Shown here piece after piece: positions 8,748 through 18,386 of a stretch of DNA of 64,000 bases. The stretch is from positions 2,728,001-2,792,000 of the forward strand of contig NZ_RKSM01000001.1 in assembly GCF_008729015.1 (NCBI RefSeq). Direction: 5' to 3'. A program made the translations under genes and the position numbers. The stretch is from Haloarcula sp. CBA1129 (GTDB lineage Archaea; Halobacteriota; Halobacteria; Halobacteriales; Haloarculaceae). Under the pieces are notes generated by a model. The model searched no databases, was not told where the DNA came from, and saw only the letters and a program-made list of their open reading frames with translations. Numbering within the stretch: the first letter of the stretch is position 1; each line of letters opens with the position of its first letter.

Positions 8748-8969
8748 ATGTCGAAATCACCTGACGACGACGCGGGGGACAGCGGACGACTGCCGGCGGC
8801 GCTCCGGTCGGTCACGCCGGGGACGCGTAGCCGTCCCAACGAGGGCATGGACGTGATCGGCTGGGGGATGCTCGCCGGCCTGCTCGTCTTGCTGGTCCCG
8901 CTCCTGCCGTTCATTATCATCGTCTGGGGCATCTCGAAAGTGACCGAGATGCTCACGCCGTCGTCGTAA
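8748..8969 (+). CDS. Small single-span membrane protein
   Basis: 73 aa, not recognised. It has a hydrophilic N-terminus rich in D, S and R (about 1-33), then one long hydrophobic segment (about 37-60, LLVLLVPLLPFIIIVWG) and a short tail. Its TAA ends one base before the stop codon of the convergent downstream gene, leaving no terminator space between them. Confidence 0.6.
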   Translation: MSKSPDDDAGDSGRLPAALRSVTPGTRSRPNEGMDVIGWGMLAGLLVLLVPLLPFIIIVWGISKVTEMLTPSS

Positions 8970-9965
8970 TCAGGAGGTGTCGGTGTCGACAAGCGGGAAC
9001 GGCGTCCCGTCGCCGGCGGCCCTCGCGTTCTCGTAAACGACGTGTGCGGTTGCGACGTCCTGAATCGCCAGCCCTGTCGAGTCGAAGACGGTAACCCCGT
9101 CGTCGTCGGTCCGCCCCGAAAGCGTGCCCGCGACGATGTCGCCGAGTTCACCGTGGAGGTCGTGGTCGGTCAGGACGCCCTCGCCCCACGGGACGTTGAT
9201 TTCGCCTGAGTGAGTACACTGCTCGTAGTTGTCGATGACGAGTTTCGCGTCCAGCAGCGTTCGTTCGTCGTGTTCCTGCTTGCCGGCGGCGTCGGCACCG
9301 ATAGCGTTGACGTGCGTGTGCTCACCGAGCCACTCTCGGTCCACGATAGGCGATTCGACAGGCGTAATCGTCGACAACACGTCGCAGCCGGCGGCCGCCT
9401 CGATGGTGCCAGCGCGCACGTCGAACCGGTCGGCGAAGGCGTCGACGAACGCCTGCTGTTTCTCCGCGTCCCGGTCGGCGACGACTACTGTCTCGATGTT
9501 CCGGACCGACGAGATAGCCGCCAGTTGCGTGGCGGCCTGCGTGCCGGCCCCGACCAGACCAAGAGAGTCGGCGTCGTCGACGGCGAGGTGGTCGGTAGCG
9601 ACGGCCGCCGCCGCTCCGGTCCGCAGGCGCGTCAGGACAGTGCCATCCATCACTGCCAGCGGGAACGCCGTCTCGGGGTCCGAGTAGATGAGCGTCCCGA
9701 GCACAGTCGGCAGGTCGTGGTCGCGAGGGTTGTCCGGATGGACGTTGACCCACTTGACCGCGGCGGCGTCCCACGTCTCCGCGTTGACGTAGGCCGGCAT
9801 CGACCTGAAGTCGCCGTTGTACTGTGGCAGGTCGATGTAGGACTTGGCCGGCATGATGGTGTTCTCCTTGGCATCGGCGGCGAAGGCCGCAGCAACCGCG
9901 TCGATGACGGCCGGCATCGTCGCGTGATCCTCGACCGCATCCGCGCCGAGAAGCAGCGTCTGCAT
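8970..9965 (-). CDS. Ornithine cyclodeaminase/mu-crystallin family dehydrogenase (alanine dehydrogenase-like)
   Basis: 331-aa NAD(P)-dependent enzyme of the OCD/mu-crystallin family, which includes ornithine cyclodeaminase and archaeal alanine dehydrogenase. Seen: N-terminal substrate domain with the lysine-bearing AVKWVNVHPDN, TRLRTGAAAAVATDHLA, then a Rossmann GLVGAGTQAATQL and DSTGLAIQDVATA near the end. Substrate cannot be settled from sequence; deamination of alanine or a related amino acid is a guess based on archaeal members. It is a single gene, divergent from the lipoprotein gene. Confidence 0.85.
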   Translation of the reverse strand: MQTLLLGADAVEDHATMPAVIDAVAAAFAADAKENTIMPAKSYIDLPQYNGDFRSMPAYVNAETWDAAAVKWVNVHPDNPRDHDLPTVLGTLIYSDPETAFPLAVMDGTVLTRLRTGAAAAVATDHLAVDDADSLGLVGAGTQAATQLAAISSVRNIETVVVADRDAEKQQAFVDAFADRFDVRAGTIEAAAGCDVLSTITPVESPIVDREWLGEHTHVNAIGADAAGKQEHDERTLLDAKLVIDNYEQCTHSGEINVPWGEGVLTDHDLHGELGDIVAGTLSGRTDDDGVTVFDSTGLAIQDVATAHVVYENARAAGDGTPFPLVDTDTS

Positions 9966-10041
9966 ACGATATATTGGTGCTTGCTAGCACTTATACCCCC
10001 GCCGTCACAGGGGTTATATCGCCACACGACGAGTCACTGGT

Positions 10042-10917
10042 ATGCGTCGCGGGGTGGCGATTGCCGTGGTCTGTCTCTGTCTGCTGAGCGCCGGGTGTAC
10101 CGGTCTGTTCGGGGACGAGACGGCCGCCACGGAGACGGTGACACCAGCCCCAGTCCCGACTGCAGACGCGCCAACGAGTCCGGCACAACGCGCCCCGGGC
10201 GTCGTCGGCGACCGCGTCGTCAACGCCACCGCGCTCGGCCGTGCCCACGTTAGCCAGCTCTCGACCACTTCGTATCAGGTCCACCACACCAGAACCGTCA
10301 TGAACGGCAGCGGCCTGCACAGTCGCGTCCGAACCCGTGCCAGCATCAGCGCAGGCTATCAGTCGTACACGGCCACCCGAACGGCATCCGGCCACGGCGT
10401 GACACCGCGTGAGATTCACAGCACTTGGCGGGACGGCCGTGCGCTCAGGCGGACGACCGTCAACGGATCAACATCGACGGAAGTTGTCGCGGACAGCCGC
10501 GGTATCGGTGGCCCGCCACGCCCCCCGCGGGCCGCGCTGTTCTTCGAACCCACGTTCAACGACCGACTGATTACGTTACTTTCAGTCGTTAACATCACGT
10601 CCATTCGCCCCGGCGATGAAGTCATCAAGCAACTGTATGGGGTCTCGCTGTATCGCATCAAGGGAACCGGGGCAGCCGACGACAGCGCGGTTGCCACCCG
10701 GTCCGTCGACCGTGTGTCAAACGTCTCCCTCTCGGCGACCGTGACGCCTCACGGCGTCGTCCGAAGCTACGCCCTCCAGTACACGGTCATCAACGGGTCT
10801 GAGACCCACCGGGTGACCGAAATTCTCCGCTACAGCGATCTGGGGACGACGGACGTGGTGTTCGAGGACCAACAGCGGACCGAGCGCCATCGAACCCGAA
10901 CAGCACGCCCTGACTGA
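10042..10917 (+). CDS. Predicted lipoprotein of unknown function
   Basis: 291-aa secreted protein with a short basic N-terminus, a hydrophobic core and a lipobox LLSAGC, so it is probably lipid-anchored on the outer face of the membrane. A Thr/Pro/Ala-rich linker (about 28-55) follows. The mature part looks beta-rich, with repeated Y-x-Y-like strands and many N-x-S/T sites. It resembles the outer-membrane-lipoprotein-sorting-like proteins common in haloarchaea, but I cannot name the family. Single gene. Confidence 0.7.
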   Translation: MRRGVAIAVVCLCLLSAGCTGLFGDETAATETVTPAPVPTADAPTSPAQRAPGVVGDRVVNATALGRAHVSQLSTTSYQVHHTRTVMNGSGLHSRVRTRASISAGYQSYTATRTASGHGVTPREIHSTWRDGRALRRTTVNGSTSTEVVADSRGIGGPPRPPRAALFFEPTFNDRLITLLSVVNITSIRPGDEVIKQLYGVSLYRIKGTGAADDSAVATRSVDRVSNVSLSATVTPHGVVRSYALQYTVINGSETHRVTEILRYSDLGTTDVVFEDQQRTERHRTRTARPD

Positions 10918-11165
10918 ACCGAGCGATGCTGGGTGCCGTCGAACCACCCCAAAACGGAAAGAGGCCCCACCCGCTGTCACCAGTCCGTCCCACCAAACGG
11001 ACCGGGACAGTCGATACTTCGCAGAGATACACCTAACTGTTGCTCCGGTTTCACGTCTCGATATGCGTACTGGGACACACTCACCGCGGTACGAAACCGC
11101 AAAAAACCGGACCGCACTCAGTTATTCCTCGTTCGGAGACTTTGCTCCGGTCGACCACCCGACTC

Positions 11166-11218
11166 ACGGGCTTCGCCCGTTCGTCTTTCCGAGGTTCTTC
11201 GCGTTGCTCAGAACCTCG
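11166..11218. repeat. Two adjacent perfect inverted repeats downstream of thsB
   Basis: ACGGGC-TTC-GCCCGT at 11166-11180 (6-bp arms, 3-nt loop), and CGAGGTTC at 11190-11197 pairing with GAACCTCG at 11211-11218 (8-bp arms, 13-nt loop). The TTC loop recurs in the hairpins downstream of the other thermosome gene. Confidence 0.6.
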
Positions 11219-11250
11219 CTTGCCTCGCGGCTTCCGCCGCTCGGCCGTGA

Positions 11251-11280
11251 GGTAGGCCCTCGCTCTTGCTCGGCCCTACC
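11251..11280 (-). terminator. Stem-loop immediately after the thsB stop codon
   Basis: GGTAGG at 11251-11256 pairs with CCTACC at 11275-11280, directly abutting the thsB stop codon. Role as terminator or 3'-end stabiliser is inferred. Confidence 0.4.
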
Positions 11281-12960
11281 CTACATCATGCCGCCCATGC
11301 CGCCACCCATGCCGCCCATGCCGCCGGGGGCGCCACCGGGGCCGCCGGGACCGCCTTCGTCGCCGCCGGAGGTCGAGAGCTCGCCGGCAGCGATGATGTC
11401 GTCGATCTTGAGGACCAGGTTCGCGGCCTCTGCAGCCGAGGAAATCGCCTGGCGCTTGGCGTGTGCGGGCTCGACGACGCCGGTGTCGAGCGTGTTCTCG
11501 ACGTCACCGGAGAAGACGTTCAGGCCGGCGCTGACGTCGCCGTCCTCGTGGGCGGCACGCAGGTCGACCAGCGTGTCGATGCTGTCGAGCCCAGCGTTCT
11601 CTGCAAGGGTGCGCGGGATGATCTCCAGCGCGTCGGCGAAGGACTCGATAGCGAGCTGTTCGCGGCCTTCGACGCTGTCGGCGTAGTCGCGGAGTCGGCG
11701 GGCGACTTCGACTTCGGGTGCGCCGCCGCCGCCGAGGACGCTGCCGTTGGCAACCGTCGACGCGACGACATCGAGCGCGTCCGTGACGCCGCGTTCGAGT
11801 TCGTCGACGACGTGGTCGGTCGAGCCACGGAGCAGGAGGGTCACGCCGTGGGCCTCGTCGCCGCTGCCTTCGACGTAGAACAGGCCTTCGGCGTCGTCGC
11901 GGGTGACGGAGCCGTGACCGAGGTCCTCCGCCGTCGCGGAAGCGAGGTCGGACACGACGTTAGCACCCAGAACCTCTTTGAGGAACTCGATGTCGGACTT
12001 CTTGGCGCGGCGGACGGCCAGAATGCCCTTCTCGGCGAGGTAGTGCTGGGCCATGTCGTCGATGCCCTTCTGGCAGAAAACGACATCAGCGCCGGTGTCT
12101 GCGATCTGGTCGACCATCTGCTTGAGCTGCTGTTCTTCCTTGTCGAGGAAGTTCTGGAGCTGGCTCGGGTCGTCGACGGAGAGCTGGGCGTCGACCTCGG
12201 TCTCGTCGAGCTCGATGGCCGTGTCGACGAGCAGGATGTCGGCGTCGTCGGCTTCGGTCGGCATCTCCTCGTGGACCGGGTCCTTGTCGATGACCGCGCC
12301 TTCGAGGAGCTCGGAGTTGCCGGCAGAGCTGCCGGTCTGGGTCTCGATGTTGAGGTATTCGAGGTCGGCGATGACGGAGCCGTCCTCGGCCTCGACGGTG
12401 ACTGCGTTGACCGCGTCGACGATGAGCTGGGCGAGCAGTTCCTTGTTGAGCTCCGCGCCCTTGCCCGTCATCGAGGTTTCGGCGACCTTCTTCAGGAGTT
12501 CCTCGTCGTCGGGGTCGACTTCGGTGGCGATGTCGTCGAGTTCGGCCTTGGCCTCTGTGGCGGCCATGTTGAAGCCCTTGATGATGGCCGTTGGATGAAT
12601 GTCCTGTTCGAGGAGGTCCTCGGCGTTCTTGAGGAGTTCGCCTGCGATGGCGACGGCGGAGGTGGTGCCGTCACCGGCCTCGTCCTCCTGTGTCTCGGCG
12701 ACCTCGACGATCATCGAGGCTGTCGGGTTGTCGATGTCCATCTCCGTGAGGATGGTGACGCCGTCGTTCGTGACGGTCACGTCGCCCATCGAGGAGACGA
12801 GCATCTTGTCCATCCCCTTCGGGCCGAGCGTCGACCGTACTGACTCGGCGACCGCGCGAGCGGCCGAGATGTTGTGTTCCTGTGCAGACTTGTCTTTCAT
12901 CCGCTGGGAGTCCTCTCCCAGGATGATCATCGGCTGGCCCTGCATCTGGCGTTGGCTCAT
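11281..12960 (-). CDS. thsB: Thermosome (group II chaperonin) subunit
   Basis: 559-aa subunit of the two-ring archaeal chaperonin that folds proteins with ATP. Seen: [14 protein letters not shown] and [13 protein letters not shown] in the lower equatorial domain, VGDGTT-like AGDGTTSAV, an apical domain near 200-370, [14 protein letters not shown] near 400, and a flexible Gly/Met-rich tail from about 535. I use ATG 12960 (MSQRQMQG), since the in-frame TTG two codons earlier would lie too close to the predicted transcription start. The promoter is nearly identical to that of the second thermosome gene at 45180. The alpha/beta naming is provisional. Confidence 0.96.
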   Translation of the reverse strand: MSQRQMQGQPMIILGEDSQRMKDKSAQEHNISAARAVAESVRSTLGPKGMDKMLVSSMGDVTVTNDGVTILTEMDIDNPTASMIVEVAETQEDEAGDGTTSAVAIAGELLKNAEDLLEQDIHPTAIIKGFNMAATEAKAELDDIATEVDPDDEELLKKVAETSMTGKGAELNKELLAQLIVDAVNAVTVEAEDGSVIADLEYLNIETQTGSSAGNSELLEGAVIDKDPVHEEMPTEADDADILLVDTAIELDETEVDAQLSVDDPSQLQNFLDKEEQQLKQMVDQIADTGADVVFCQKGIDDMAQHYLAEKGILAVRRAKKSDIEFLKEVLGANVVSDLASATAEDLGHGSVTRDDAEGLFYVEGSGDEAHGVTLLLRGSTDHVVDELERGVTDALDVVASTVANGSVLGGGGAPEVEVARRLRDYADSVEGREQLAIESFADALEIIPRTLAENAGLDSIDTLVDLRAAHEDGDVSAGLNVFSGDVENTLDTGVVEPAHAKRQAISSAAEAANLVLKIDDIIAAGELSTSGGDEGGPGGPGGAPGGMGGMGGGMGGMM

Positions 12961-12983
12961 AATCAAGCGAAGATTGCATGTGG

Positions 12984-12994
12984 TTCTATATAAA
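12984..12994 (-). promoter_or_regulatory. TATA box and conserved promoter block of thsB
   Basis: TTTATATAGAA on the minus strand, whose 3' end is 23 bp from the ATG. The whole 37-bp block 12958-12994 matches the thsA block at 45146-45182 at 32 of 37 positions without gaps, so a shared regulator (probably heat-shock) is likely. Confidence 0.8.
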
Positions 12995-13134
12995 AGTAGG
13001 GGTTATAGGGCGCTCGCCAGCCACCTGTTGATCTAGCCAGAACAGGTGAAATCACCCGACTGAGGGAGTACTGTCCGCCAGTAGTGGTAGCTGTTGGCAC
13101 GCCACATCAGGACGCCGACGACTTGTTTATATAT

Positions 13135-13524
13135 TCATTCGACGGGTTCCGTCCAGTGGACTGTGACCGACCCAACGACGAACGCGTCCTTCGAATCGGG
13201 GTTCCGGCGGAACTGAATCGTGTTTTCGCCGACATGGAGTCGCTCGGGCGCAATCGTATCCATCCAGAGCTGCCACCCCTCGCCGGGCGCGATGTCAAAC
13301 CCCGACAGCGCTTCGTCGTTGACCACGATCTCGTGGTCGAAATCCTCGACATCGTAGACCTGCATCTGCACGTACGGGTCCGCCGGTGACGAGGTCGGGA
13401 GGTCGAAGGTAACTGGATCGGTCGAATCACCGGTGTACTCGGCCCAAGGAACGTCGAGCGAATCCGCCGACGGACCGAGGTGCTGCTGGAACTGACAGAG
13501 CGCGTAGTTGGCACGACGTGACAT
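13135..13524 (-). CDS. Conserved haloarchaeal protein, probably beta-sandwich, function unknown
   Basis: 129 aa, not recognised. After [16 protein letters not shown] the sequence alternates short hydrophobic strands and acidic turns ([46 protein letters not shown]), as in carbohydrate-binding or jelly-roll folds. No signal peptide, so it is cytoplasmic. Divergent from mutS with about 125 bp between the starts. Confidence 0.6.
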   Translation of the reverse strand: MSRRANYALCQFQQHLGPSADSLDVPWAEYTGDSTDPVTFDLPTSSPADPYVQMQVYDVEDFDHEIVVNDEALSGFDIAPGEGWQLWMDTIAPERLHVGENTIQFRRNPDSKDAFVVGSVTVHWTEPVE

Positions 13525-13648
13525 ACGACTGATGTCACCTGGGGAGTATAAAAATCAGTGGCCAGCCGCACTCGGAGTTCTACCCCGGGCAGTGCCGAGC
13601 GGACAGGAGAGCGGAGCGCCTATCAGGGGCCGGCTGTTGCCCTCCGGT

Positions 13649-16480
13649 ATGGACGCTGCGCTTGGCCCGCCCGAGAAGATGGCCGAGCTCGAGGAGGACC
13701 TGACGCCGATGATGGCACAGTACTACGAGCTGTGCCGGCAGTACGACGACGCCTTGGTCCTCTTTCAGGTCGGGGACTTCTACGAGGCCTTCTGTGCGGC
13801 CGCACAGCGGGTCGCCCGGCTGTGTGAGATTACGCTGACCCAGCGCGAGGACTCGACCGGCGAGTACCCGATGGCCGGCATCCCCATCGACAACGCCGAG
13901 TCGTACGTCGAAACCCTGCTCGACGCGGGCTACCGGGTCGCCATCGCCGACCAAGTCGAGGACCCCGACGAGGTCAGCGGCGTGGTCGAACGGGCCGTCA
14001 CACGAATCGTCACGCCGGGGACGCTGACCGAGAGCGAACTGCTGGGCGGGGCGGACAACAACTACGTCGCCGCCCTGACCGAAGGCGAGCGGTACGGACT
14101 GGCGCTGCTCGACGTGTCGACCGGCGACTGCTACGCCACGAGCGTCGGTTCGGAGAGCGCTGTCGCCGACGAACTCAGCCGGTTCGGCCCGGCGGAGGCA
14201 ATCGTCGGACCGGATGTCGACGTGGACCGGGACGCCGTCTTCGGCCCGGCCTGTCTGGTGACGCGCTACGACGCGGACGCCTTCGACCGGGAGCGCGCCG
14301 CGGACCGCGTGGGACAGTACTTCGGCCCGCCGGAACGACTGCTCGCCGGCGACGCGGAAATCCGGGCCTGTGGCGGCCTGTTGGCCTACGCTGAGTACAC
14401 CCGCGGGAGCAGCGGCGCGGTCGGCCCCGACGGCGAGCCGGTCGACGCAGACGTTGACCCCGCCGGCACGCTCGACTACCTCAATCACCTCACGCGGTAC
14501 GACCCGCGGGAGTACATGCTGCTCGACGCCGTCGCCGTCGAGAGCCTCGAACTGTTCGAGCGCCGGTCAGTCCGGGGCCACGAGAACCGCACGCTCGTGG
14601 ATACGGTCGACGAGACGGCGTGTGCGCTGGGGCGGCGGAAACTGACCGACTGGCTCCGCCGACCACTGCTCGACGCGGACCGCATCGAGGCCCGCCACGG
14701 CGCGGTCGCCGAACTCCAGCGCGACCCAGCGACCCGCGAGGCGCTTTCGGACCTGCTCGCGGAGGTGTACGACCTCGAACGGCTCATCTCGCGCGTCTCG
14801 CGGGGGCGAGCGAACGCGCGAGACCTCCGGTCGCTGGCTGCGACGCTGTCGGTCGTACCCGAGATTCGGAACCAACTCGCCGACGCCGATGCCCGCCTGC
14901 TCGCGGACCTGCACGCCACGCTGGACCCGCTGACCGAGACCCGCGAGGAAATCGAAGCGGCGATTCGCCCGGACCCGCCCCAAGAGGTGACCGAGGGCGG
15001 CGTCATCCGCGAGGGGTACGACGAGGAACTGGACCGACTGCGCTCGACCGAGCAGTCGGGCAAGGAGTGGATCGACGAGCTGGAAGCGAGCGAGCGCGAG
15101 CGAACCGGTATCGACTCGCTGAAGGTCGGCCACACGTCGGTGCATGGCTATTACATCGAGGTGACCAACGCCAACCTCGATTCGGTCCCGGAGGACTACC
15201 AGCGCCGCCAGACGCTGAAAAACAGCGAGCGCTACTACACGCCGGAACTCAAGGAACGAGAAGAGGAGATTCTGCGGGCCGAAAGCGCGGCCGACGATCT
15301 TGAGTACGACCTGTTCTGTGCGGTCCGGGACGAGGTGGCCGACGAGGCCGAGCGCGTGCAGGCCCTCGCGGACCGGCTCGCCCGCCTCGACGTGCTGGTC
15401 TCGTTCGCCGAAGTCGCGGCGCAGTACGACTACTGCCGGCCGACCGTCGGGAGCGACGGCATCGACATCACCGCCGGCCGCCACCCCGTCGTCGAGCGGA
15501 CAGAGGACGCCTTCGTCCCCAACGACACGCGACTCGGGAGCGGTCCAGTGGCAGAAAGCGGAGACGGAAGCGGCGACGGCGTCGCCGCGGACGATATACA
15601 GCCCTTCCTCGCCGTCGTCACCGGCCCGAACATGAGCGGGAAATCGACGTACATGCGTCAGGTCGCACTGATTTGCTTGCTGGCACAGGCCGGCGGCTTC
15701 GTTCCCGCGAAGGCGGCCGACCTCCCCATCCTCGACCGCGTGTTCACCCGCGTCGGGGCCAGCGACGACATCGCCGGCGGCCGCTCGACGTTCATGATCG
15801 AGATGACCGAACTGGCGACGATTCTGGACGCGGCGACCGCCGACTCGCTGGTCCTGCTGGACGAGGTTGGCCGGGGTACGTCGACAGCCGACGGGCTGGC
15901 TATCGCCCGCGCCGTCACGGAGTATCTCCACGACGAGATCGGCGCGTACACGCTGTTTGCGACCCACCACCACGACCTGACTGCCGTCGCTGCGGCCCTG
16001 CCCGGGGCGACCAACCGGCACTTCGAGACCAGCCGCGAGAACGGCGACGTGTGCTTCGATCACGACCTCGCGCCCGGTCCCGCGGCGGCCTCCTACGGCA
16101 TCGAAGTGGCGAGCATGGCCGGCGTCCCCGAACCGGTCGTCGACCGGTCACGGGGCCTCCTAGCGGATGCAGAGGCGGCCGATACGAACGAAGATGAGGT
16201 GAGAACTACCGGGGAATCAGAAGGAGAGATGGCTGATTCTGACGCGAATGCCGCTGCCGCGGAGACGACTGGACCGAGCAGAAACGGCACAGCGTCGGCT
16301 TCGGATGGTGAGGCGACAGCAGACGGCCACACACAGGAGACACTTCGGACGAACGGAGCCGCCGCCGAGGGCGAATTGCCGGAATCGGTGGCACAGCAGT
16401 TGGCGTCGCTCGACGTCGCGACGATGACGCCGATAGAGGCGATGAACGCGCTCGCGGACCTGCAGGACCGACTCGAATAA
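13649..16480 (+). CDS. mutS: DNA mismatch repair protein MutS
   Basis: 943-aa MutS1-type ATPase that binds mismatched DNA. Seen: mismatch-binding domain with VGDFYEAF (Phe44, Glu46), connector, lever and clamp domains, Walker [10 protein letters not shown] at about 659-667, signature STFMIEMTE, Walker [17 protein letters not shown] and the ATHHHDLT switch. Residues about 846-905 are a disordered Asp/Glu/Ser/Ala/Thr linker with codons unlike the rest, before a C-terminal helix-turn-helix ([16 protein letters not shown]). I start at ATG 13649 because the canonical N-terminus begins soon after; the frame is open 47 codons further but that part is atypical. No mutL is adjacent. Confidence 0.97.
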   Translation: MDAALGPPEKMAELEEDLTPMMAQYYELCRQYDDALVLFQVGDFYEAFCAAAQRVARLCEITLTQREDSTGEYPMAGIPIDNAESYVETLLDAGYRVAIADQVEDPDEVSGVVERAVTRIVTPGTLTESELLGGADNNYVAALTEGERYGLALLDVSTGDCYATSVGSESAVADELSRFGPAEAIVGPDVDVDRDAVFGPACLVTRYDADAFDRERAADRVGQYFGPPERLLAGDAEIRACGGLLAYAEYTRGSSGAVGPDGEPVDADVDPAGTLDYLNHLTRYDPREYMLLDAVAVESLELFERRSVRGHENRTLVDTVDETACALGRRKLTDWLRRPLLDADRIEARHGAVAELQRDPATREALSDLLAEVYDLERLISRVSRGRANARDLRSLAATLSVVPEIRNQLADADARLLADLHATLDPLTETREEIEAAIRPDPPQEVTEGGVIREGYDEELDRLRSTEQSGKEWIDELEASERERTGIDSLKVGHTSVHGYYIEVTNANLDSVPEDYQRRQTLKNSERYYTPELKEREEEILRAESAADDLEYDLFCAVRDEVADEAERVQALADRLARLDVLVSFAEVAAQYDYCRPTVGSDGIDITAGRHPVVERTEDAFVPNDTRLGSGPVAESGDGSGDGVAADDIQPFLAVVTGPNMSGKSTYMRQVALICLLAQAGGFVPAKAADLPILDRVFTRVGASDDIAGGRSTFMIEMTELATILDAATADSLVLLDEVGRGTSTADGLAIARAVTEYLHDEIGAYTLFATHHHDLTAVAAALPGATNRHFETSRENGDVCFDHDLAPGPAAASYGIEVASMAGVPEPVVDRSRGLLADAEAADTNEDEVRTTGESEGEMADSDANAAAAETTGPSRNGTASASDGEATADGHTQETLRTNGAAAEGELPESVAQQLASLDVATMTPIEAMNALADLQDRLE

Positions 16481-16487
16481 CAGGCGG

Positions 16488-17204
16488 TCAGTTGTCGCTA
16501 TCAGCGGCCCGTTCGTCGTGCGGGCAAGCGAACATCGTCGCGACGAGTTTCTGTTCGGCAGCTCGCAAGTGCTTGTGGAGCGTTGGCTCCGAGATATCGA
16601 GAAGTGCAGCCAGATCCGCAGCCGTCGCACCGCGGGGCCAGTTGTAGTAGCCCGCTTCGTGAGCCGTCGAGAGGACTTCCCGCTGGCGGTCGGTCAGCGA
16701 CTCGGAGTTTGACGCGTAGTTTTTGAAGCCGAACAGCGGTACGATGGACTCACGCTGTTTCTTCGCCGCGAGTTCGGCCTCTGGATGGGCCGTCAGGAAC
16801 GAATCGATAACCGCAGCCGTCTTGGTCTGATCCGGAACATCGGCTACGATAGTCCCCTGTCCATCAACACTCCGGGCAGTCTGTGGTACCGCCCCGAGGT
16901 CCGCGAGCGAGACAACGGGACAGTTATCCTGTACGTCTATCTCGACGAGCCCACCGTCGCTGGTGCGCTCAAGCACCCGCGCCTCACCGCCGTTGTTGTC
17001 CTCGATGCGCTCGACAAGCCGGTCAGGACGAGTGTCCGTGACTGAAAAAAACTCCGCGTACGTGTCGTCCGTCTTCGGGAGACATTTTTCAAGAATTACG
17101 GAACACGATTCGGCTGCAGACACCGAGACAAAGGGATAGGACCCATCAGAGAGAGCAAACTCCACGCGGGTCACCGCCCGGCCGTTACCAGACTGTTGGG
17201 ACAT
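16488..17204 (-). CDS. Bat-type helix-turn-helix transcription regulator (HTH_10)
   Basis: 238-aa putative DNA-binding regulator. The C-terminal part (about 170-225) starts SLTDRQREVLSTAHEAGYY and continues TAADLAALLDISEPTLHKHL, the HTH_10 domain of the bacterio-opsin activator family. The N-terminal 150 residues resemble the Bat-associated GAF-like region but contain no clear sensor motif, so the input is unknown. I start at ATG 17204 (MSQQSGNG); the open frame reaches back to 17276, but those residues look non-coding. Convergent with mutS, 7 bp between stops. Confidence 0.85.
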   Translation of the reverse strand: MSQQSGNGRAVTRVEFALSDGSYPFVSVSAAESCSVILEKCLPKTDDTYAEFFSVTDTRPDRLVERIEDNNGGEARVLERTSDGGLVEIDVQDNCPVVSLADLGAVPQTARSVDGQGTIVADVPDQTKTAAVIDSFLTAHPEAELAAKKQRESIVPLFGFKNYASNSESLTDRQREVLSTAHEAGYYNWPRGATAADLAALLDISEPTLHKHLRAAEQKLVATMFACPHDERAADSDN

Positions 17205-17324
17205 ACATAAATGTAGCCAGCATTTCGTGAAGAATGTTGGCATACAGCGTGTTTCGCCGTTTACTATACTAGCCATGCTGAACTTTACAGCTACAAGATA
17301 AATCCGGCATGAGGTCAGAGAACC

Positions 17325-17576
17325 GTGTCTGGAACATCACCAACCACTATAGAAGTCCACGGCACCGGCCAGTCTATCGTCACGGCAGTCGTTCGCGCCG
17401 TCGCAACCGCGGAGGGACGGCCGGTCGAGACGCTGCCGCCGTTGGCCGACAGTATCAACCCAGATGCACTGACGACGTGCATCGCTGATTCCAACACCGA
17501 CGGCCATGTGGCGTTCGACTACAGCGGCTACCGCGTGGTCGTCGACACCGATGGAACGGTCACCGTTGACGGATAG
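17325..17576 (+). CDS. HalOD1 domain protein
   Basis: 83-aa protein made of a single halobacterial output domain 1: SIVTAVVRAVATAEG, then LPPLADSINPDALTTC, then VAFDYSGYRVVVDTDGTVTV. The domain is presumed to act downstream of haloarchaeal signal transduction, but its biochemical role is unknown. GTG start at 17325. AGATAAAT about 28 bp upstream could be the TATA box. It lies between the Bat-type regulator and nucS. Confidence 0.8.
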   Translation: MSGTSPTTIEVHGTGQSIVTAVVRAVATAEGRPVETLPPLADSINPDALTTCIADSNTDGHVAFDYSGYRVVVDTDGTVTVDG

Positions 17577-17657
17577 CTTCGCCATCCAACCGTGTGGCGA
17601 CTGCGGCAGTCAACGCGGGTACAAGACTGACAGCTCCGTGGGAAAAGAACAGAGCAG

Positions 17658-18377
17658 TTACGGCGGCTCCAGCGAGACGAACTCCAATCCCTTCTCGGCG
17701 AGCAACTGACGCGCCCGGTCAGTCACCGAGGGCGCAACGAGGATACCCCGGACTTCGGTGTCGGCGTGTAAATCGCGGTTCAGGGCATCGACGTACCGGC
17801 CCAGTTGGCCGACGGCGTCGGGACCCACGCGGCGGCGCTTGAGTTCGAGTATCGTCGTCCGACCGTCGGTATCCTCGCCGTAGATATCGACCGCGCCGGC
17901 CGGGGTCTCGCGTTCGGTTGCAAGCGGTGTAAAGCCCGGTTCGACCAGCGCTGGCTCGTCGAGGATGCGGTCTTTCAGGTCGGCTTCCGTCCCAGTGAGT
18001 GCGAGGTCTTTGGAGTCGGTCACGTCGAAGGCGGCGGCGTGGGCGACCGTCTCGAAAACGACCTCAAGCGATTCTTCGGGGGACGACCGCGTGGAGCGGA
18101 CGACCAGCGAGCCGTCGTCGACGCTGATACTGTGCTCACACCCCGGCGGCTGCCAGTTCACCGGCTGTTGGCCCTCGTCGGTGTGGACCAGCGCGGCCCC
18201 GTCAGGCTTGAGCATCACATGGCGGTCCCCAAGGCCCAGTGAACTGGCCGCTCGGCCCTCGTACTCGACCGTACAGGTGCCCACGAGCGTCACCAGCGCG
18301 CCGCGGTCGGCGTTGCGCGACACGAGGTCCACCGCGTCGGCGGGGTCGGGGTAGGTCAGCGTCTCGACGGCGGTCAC
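17658..18377 (-). CDS. nucS: Endonuclease NucS (EndoMS)
   Basis: 239-aa nuclease with an N-terminal beta-barrel DNA-binding domain (about 1-120) and a C-terminal RecB-like nuclease domain. Seen: PAGAVDIYGEDTDG with the catalytic Asp, TILELKRRRVGPDAVGQL giving the E-x-K catalytic pair and the downstream Gln, then YVDALNRDL. In archaea and actinobacteria NucS/EndoMS cuts mismatched or branched DNA and works with the sliding clamp. The tail FVSLEPP is not an obvious PCNA-binding box. It overlaps nothing and ends 81 bp from the HalOD1 gene; mutS lies about 1.2 kb away. Confidence 0.93.
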   Translation of the reverse strand: MTAVETLTYPDPADAVDLVSRNADRGALVTLVGTCTVEYEGRAASSLGLGDRHVMLKPDGAALVHTDEGQQPVNWQPPGCEHSISVDDGSLVVRSTRSSPEESLEVVFETVAHAAAFDVTDSKDLALTGTEADLKDRILDEPALVEPGFTPLATERETPAGAVDIYGEDTDGRTTILELKRRRVGPDAVGQLGRYVDALNRDLHADTEVRGILVAPSVTDRARQLLAEKGLEFVSLEPP

Positions 18378-18386
18378 GGGTGGCGG

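Larger units (their letters stand above)
10918..11280. other. Gene-free stretch with several inverted repeats
   Basis: 363 bp between the lipoprotein stop and the thsB stop. I see no credible gene on either strand. It holds hairpin-forming repeats listed separately (11086-11100, 11166-11180, 11190-11218, 11251-11280), presumably involved in ending the thsB transcript. Confidence 0.6.

Noticed and set aside
11266-12843. 525-codon plus-strand frame over thsB
   Set aside because: Antisense shadow of the chaperonin gene; valine/glycine/aspartate-rich translation without motifs.
13508-13648. 47-codon upstream extension of the MutS frame
   Set aside because: Overlaps the divergent gene's start and has no MutS similarity; ATG 13649 is the credible start.
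14567-16063. 498-codon minus-strand frame inside mutS
   Set aside because: Antisense of mutS; no motifs.
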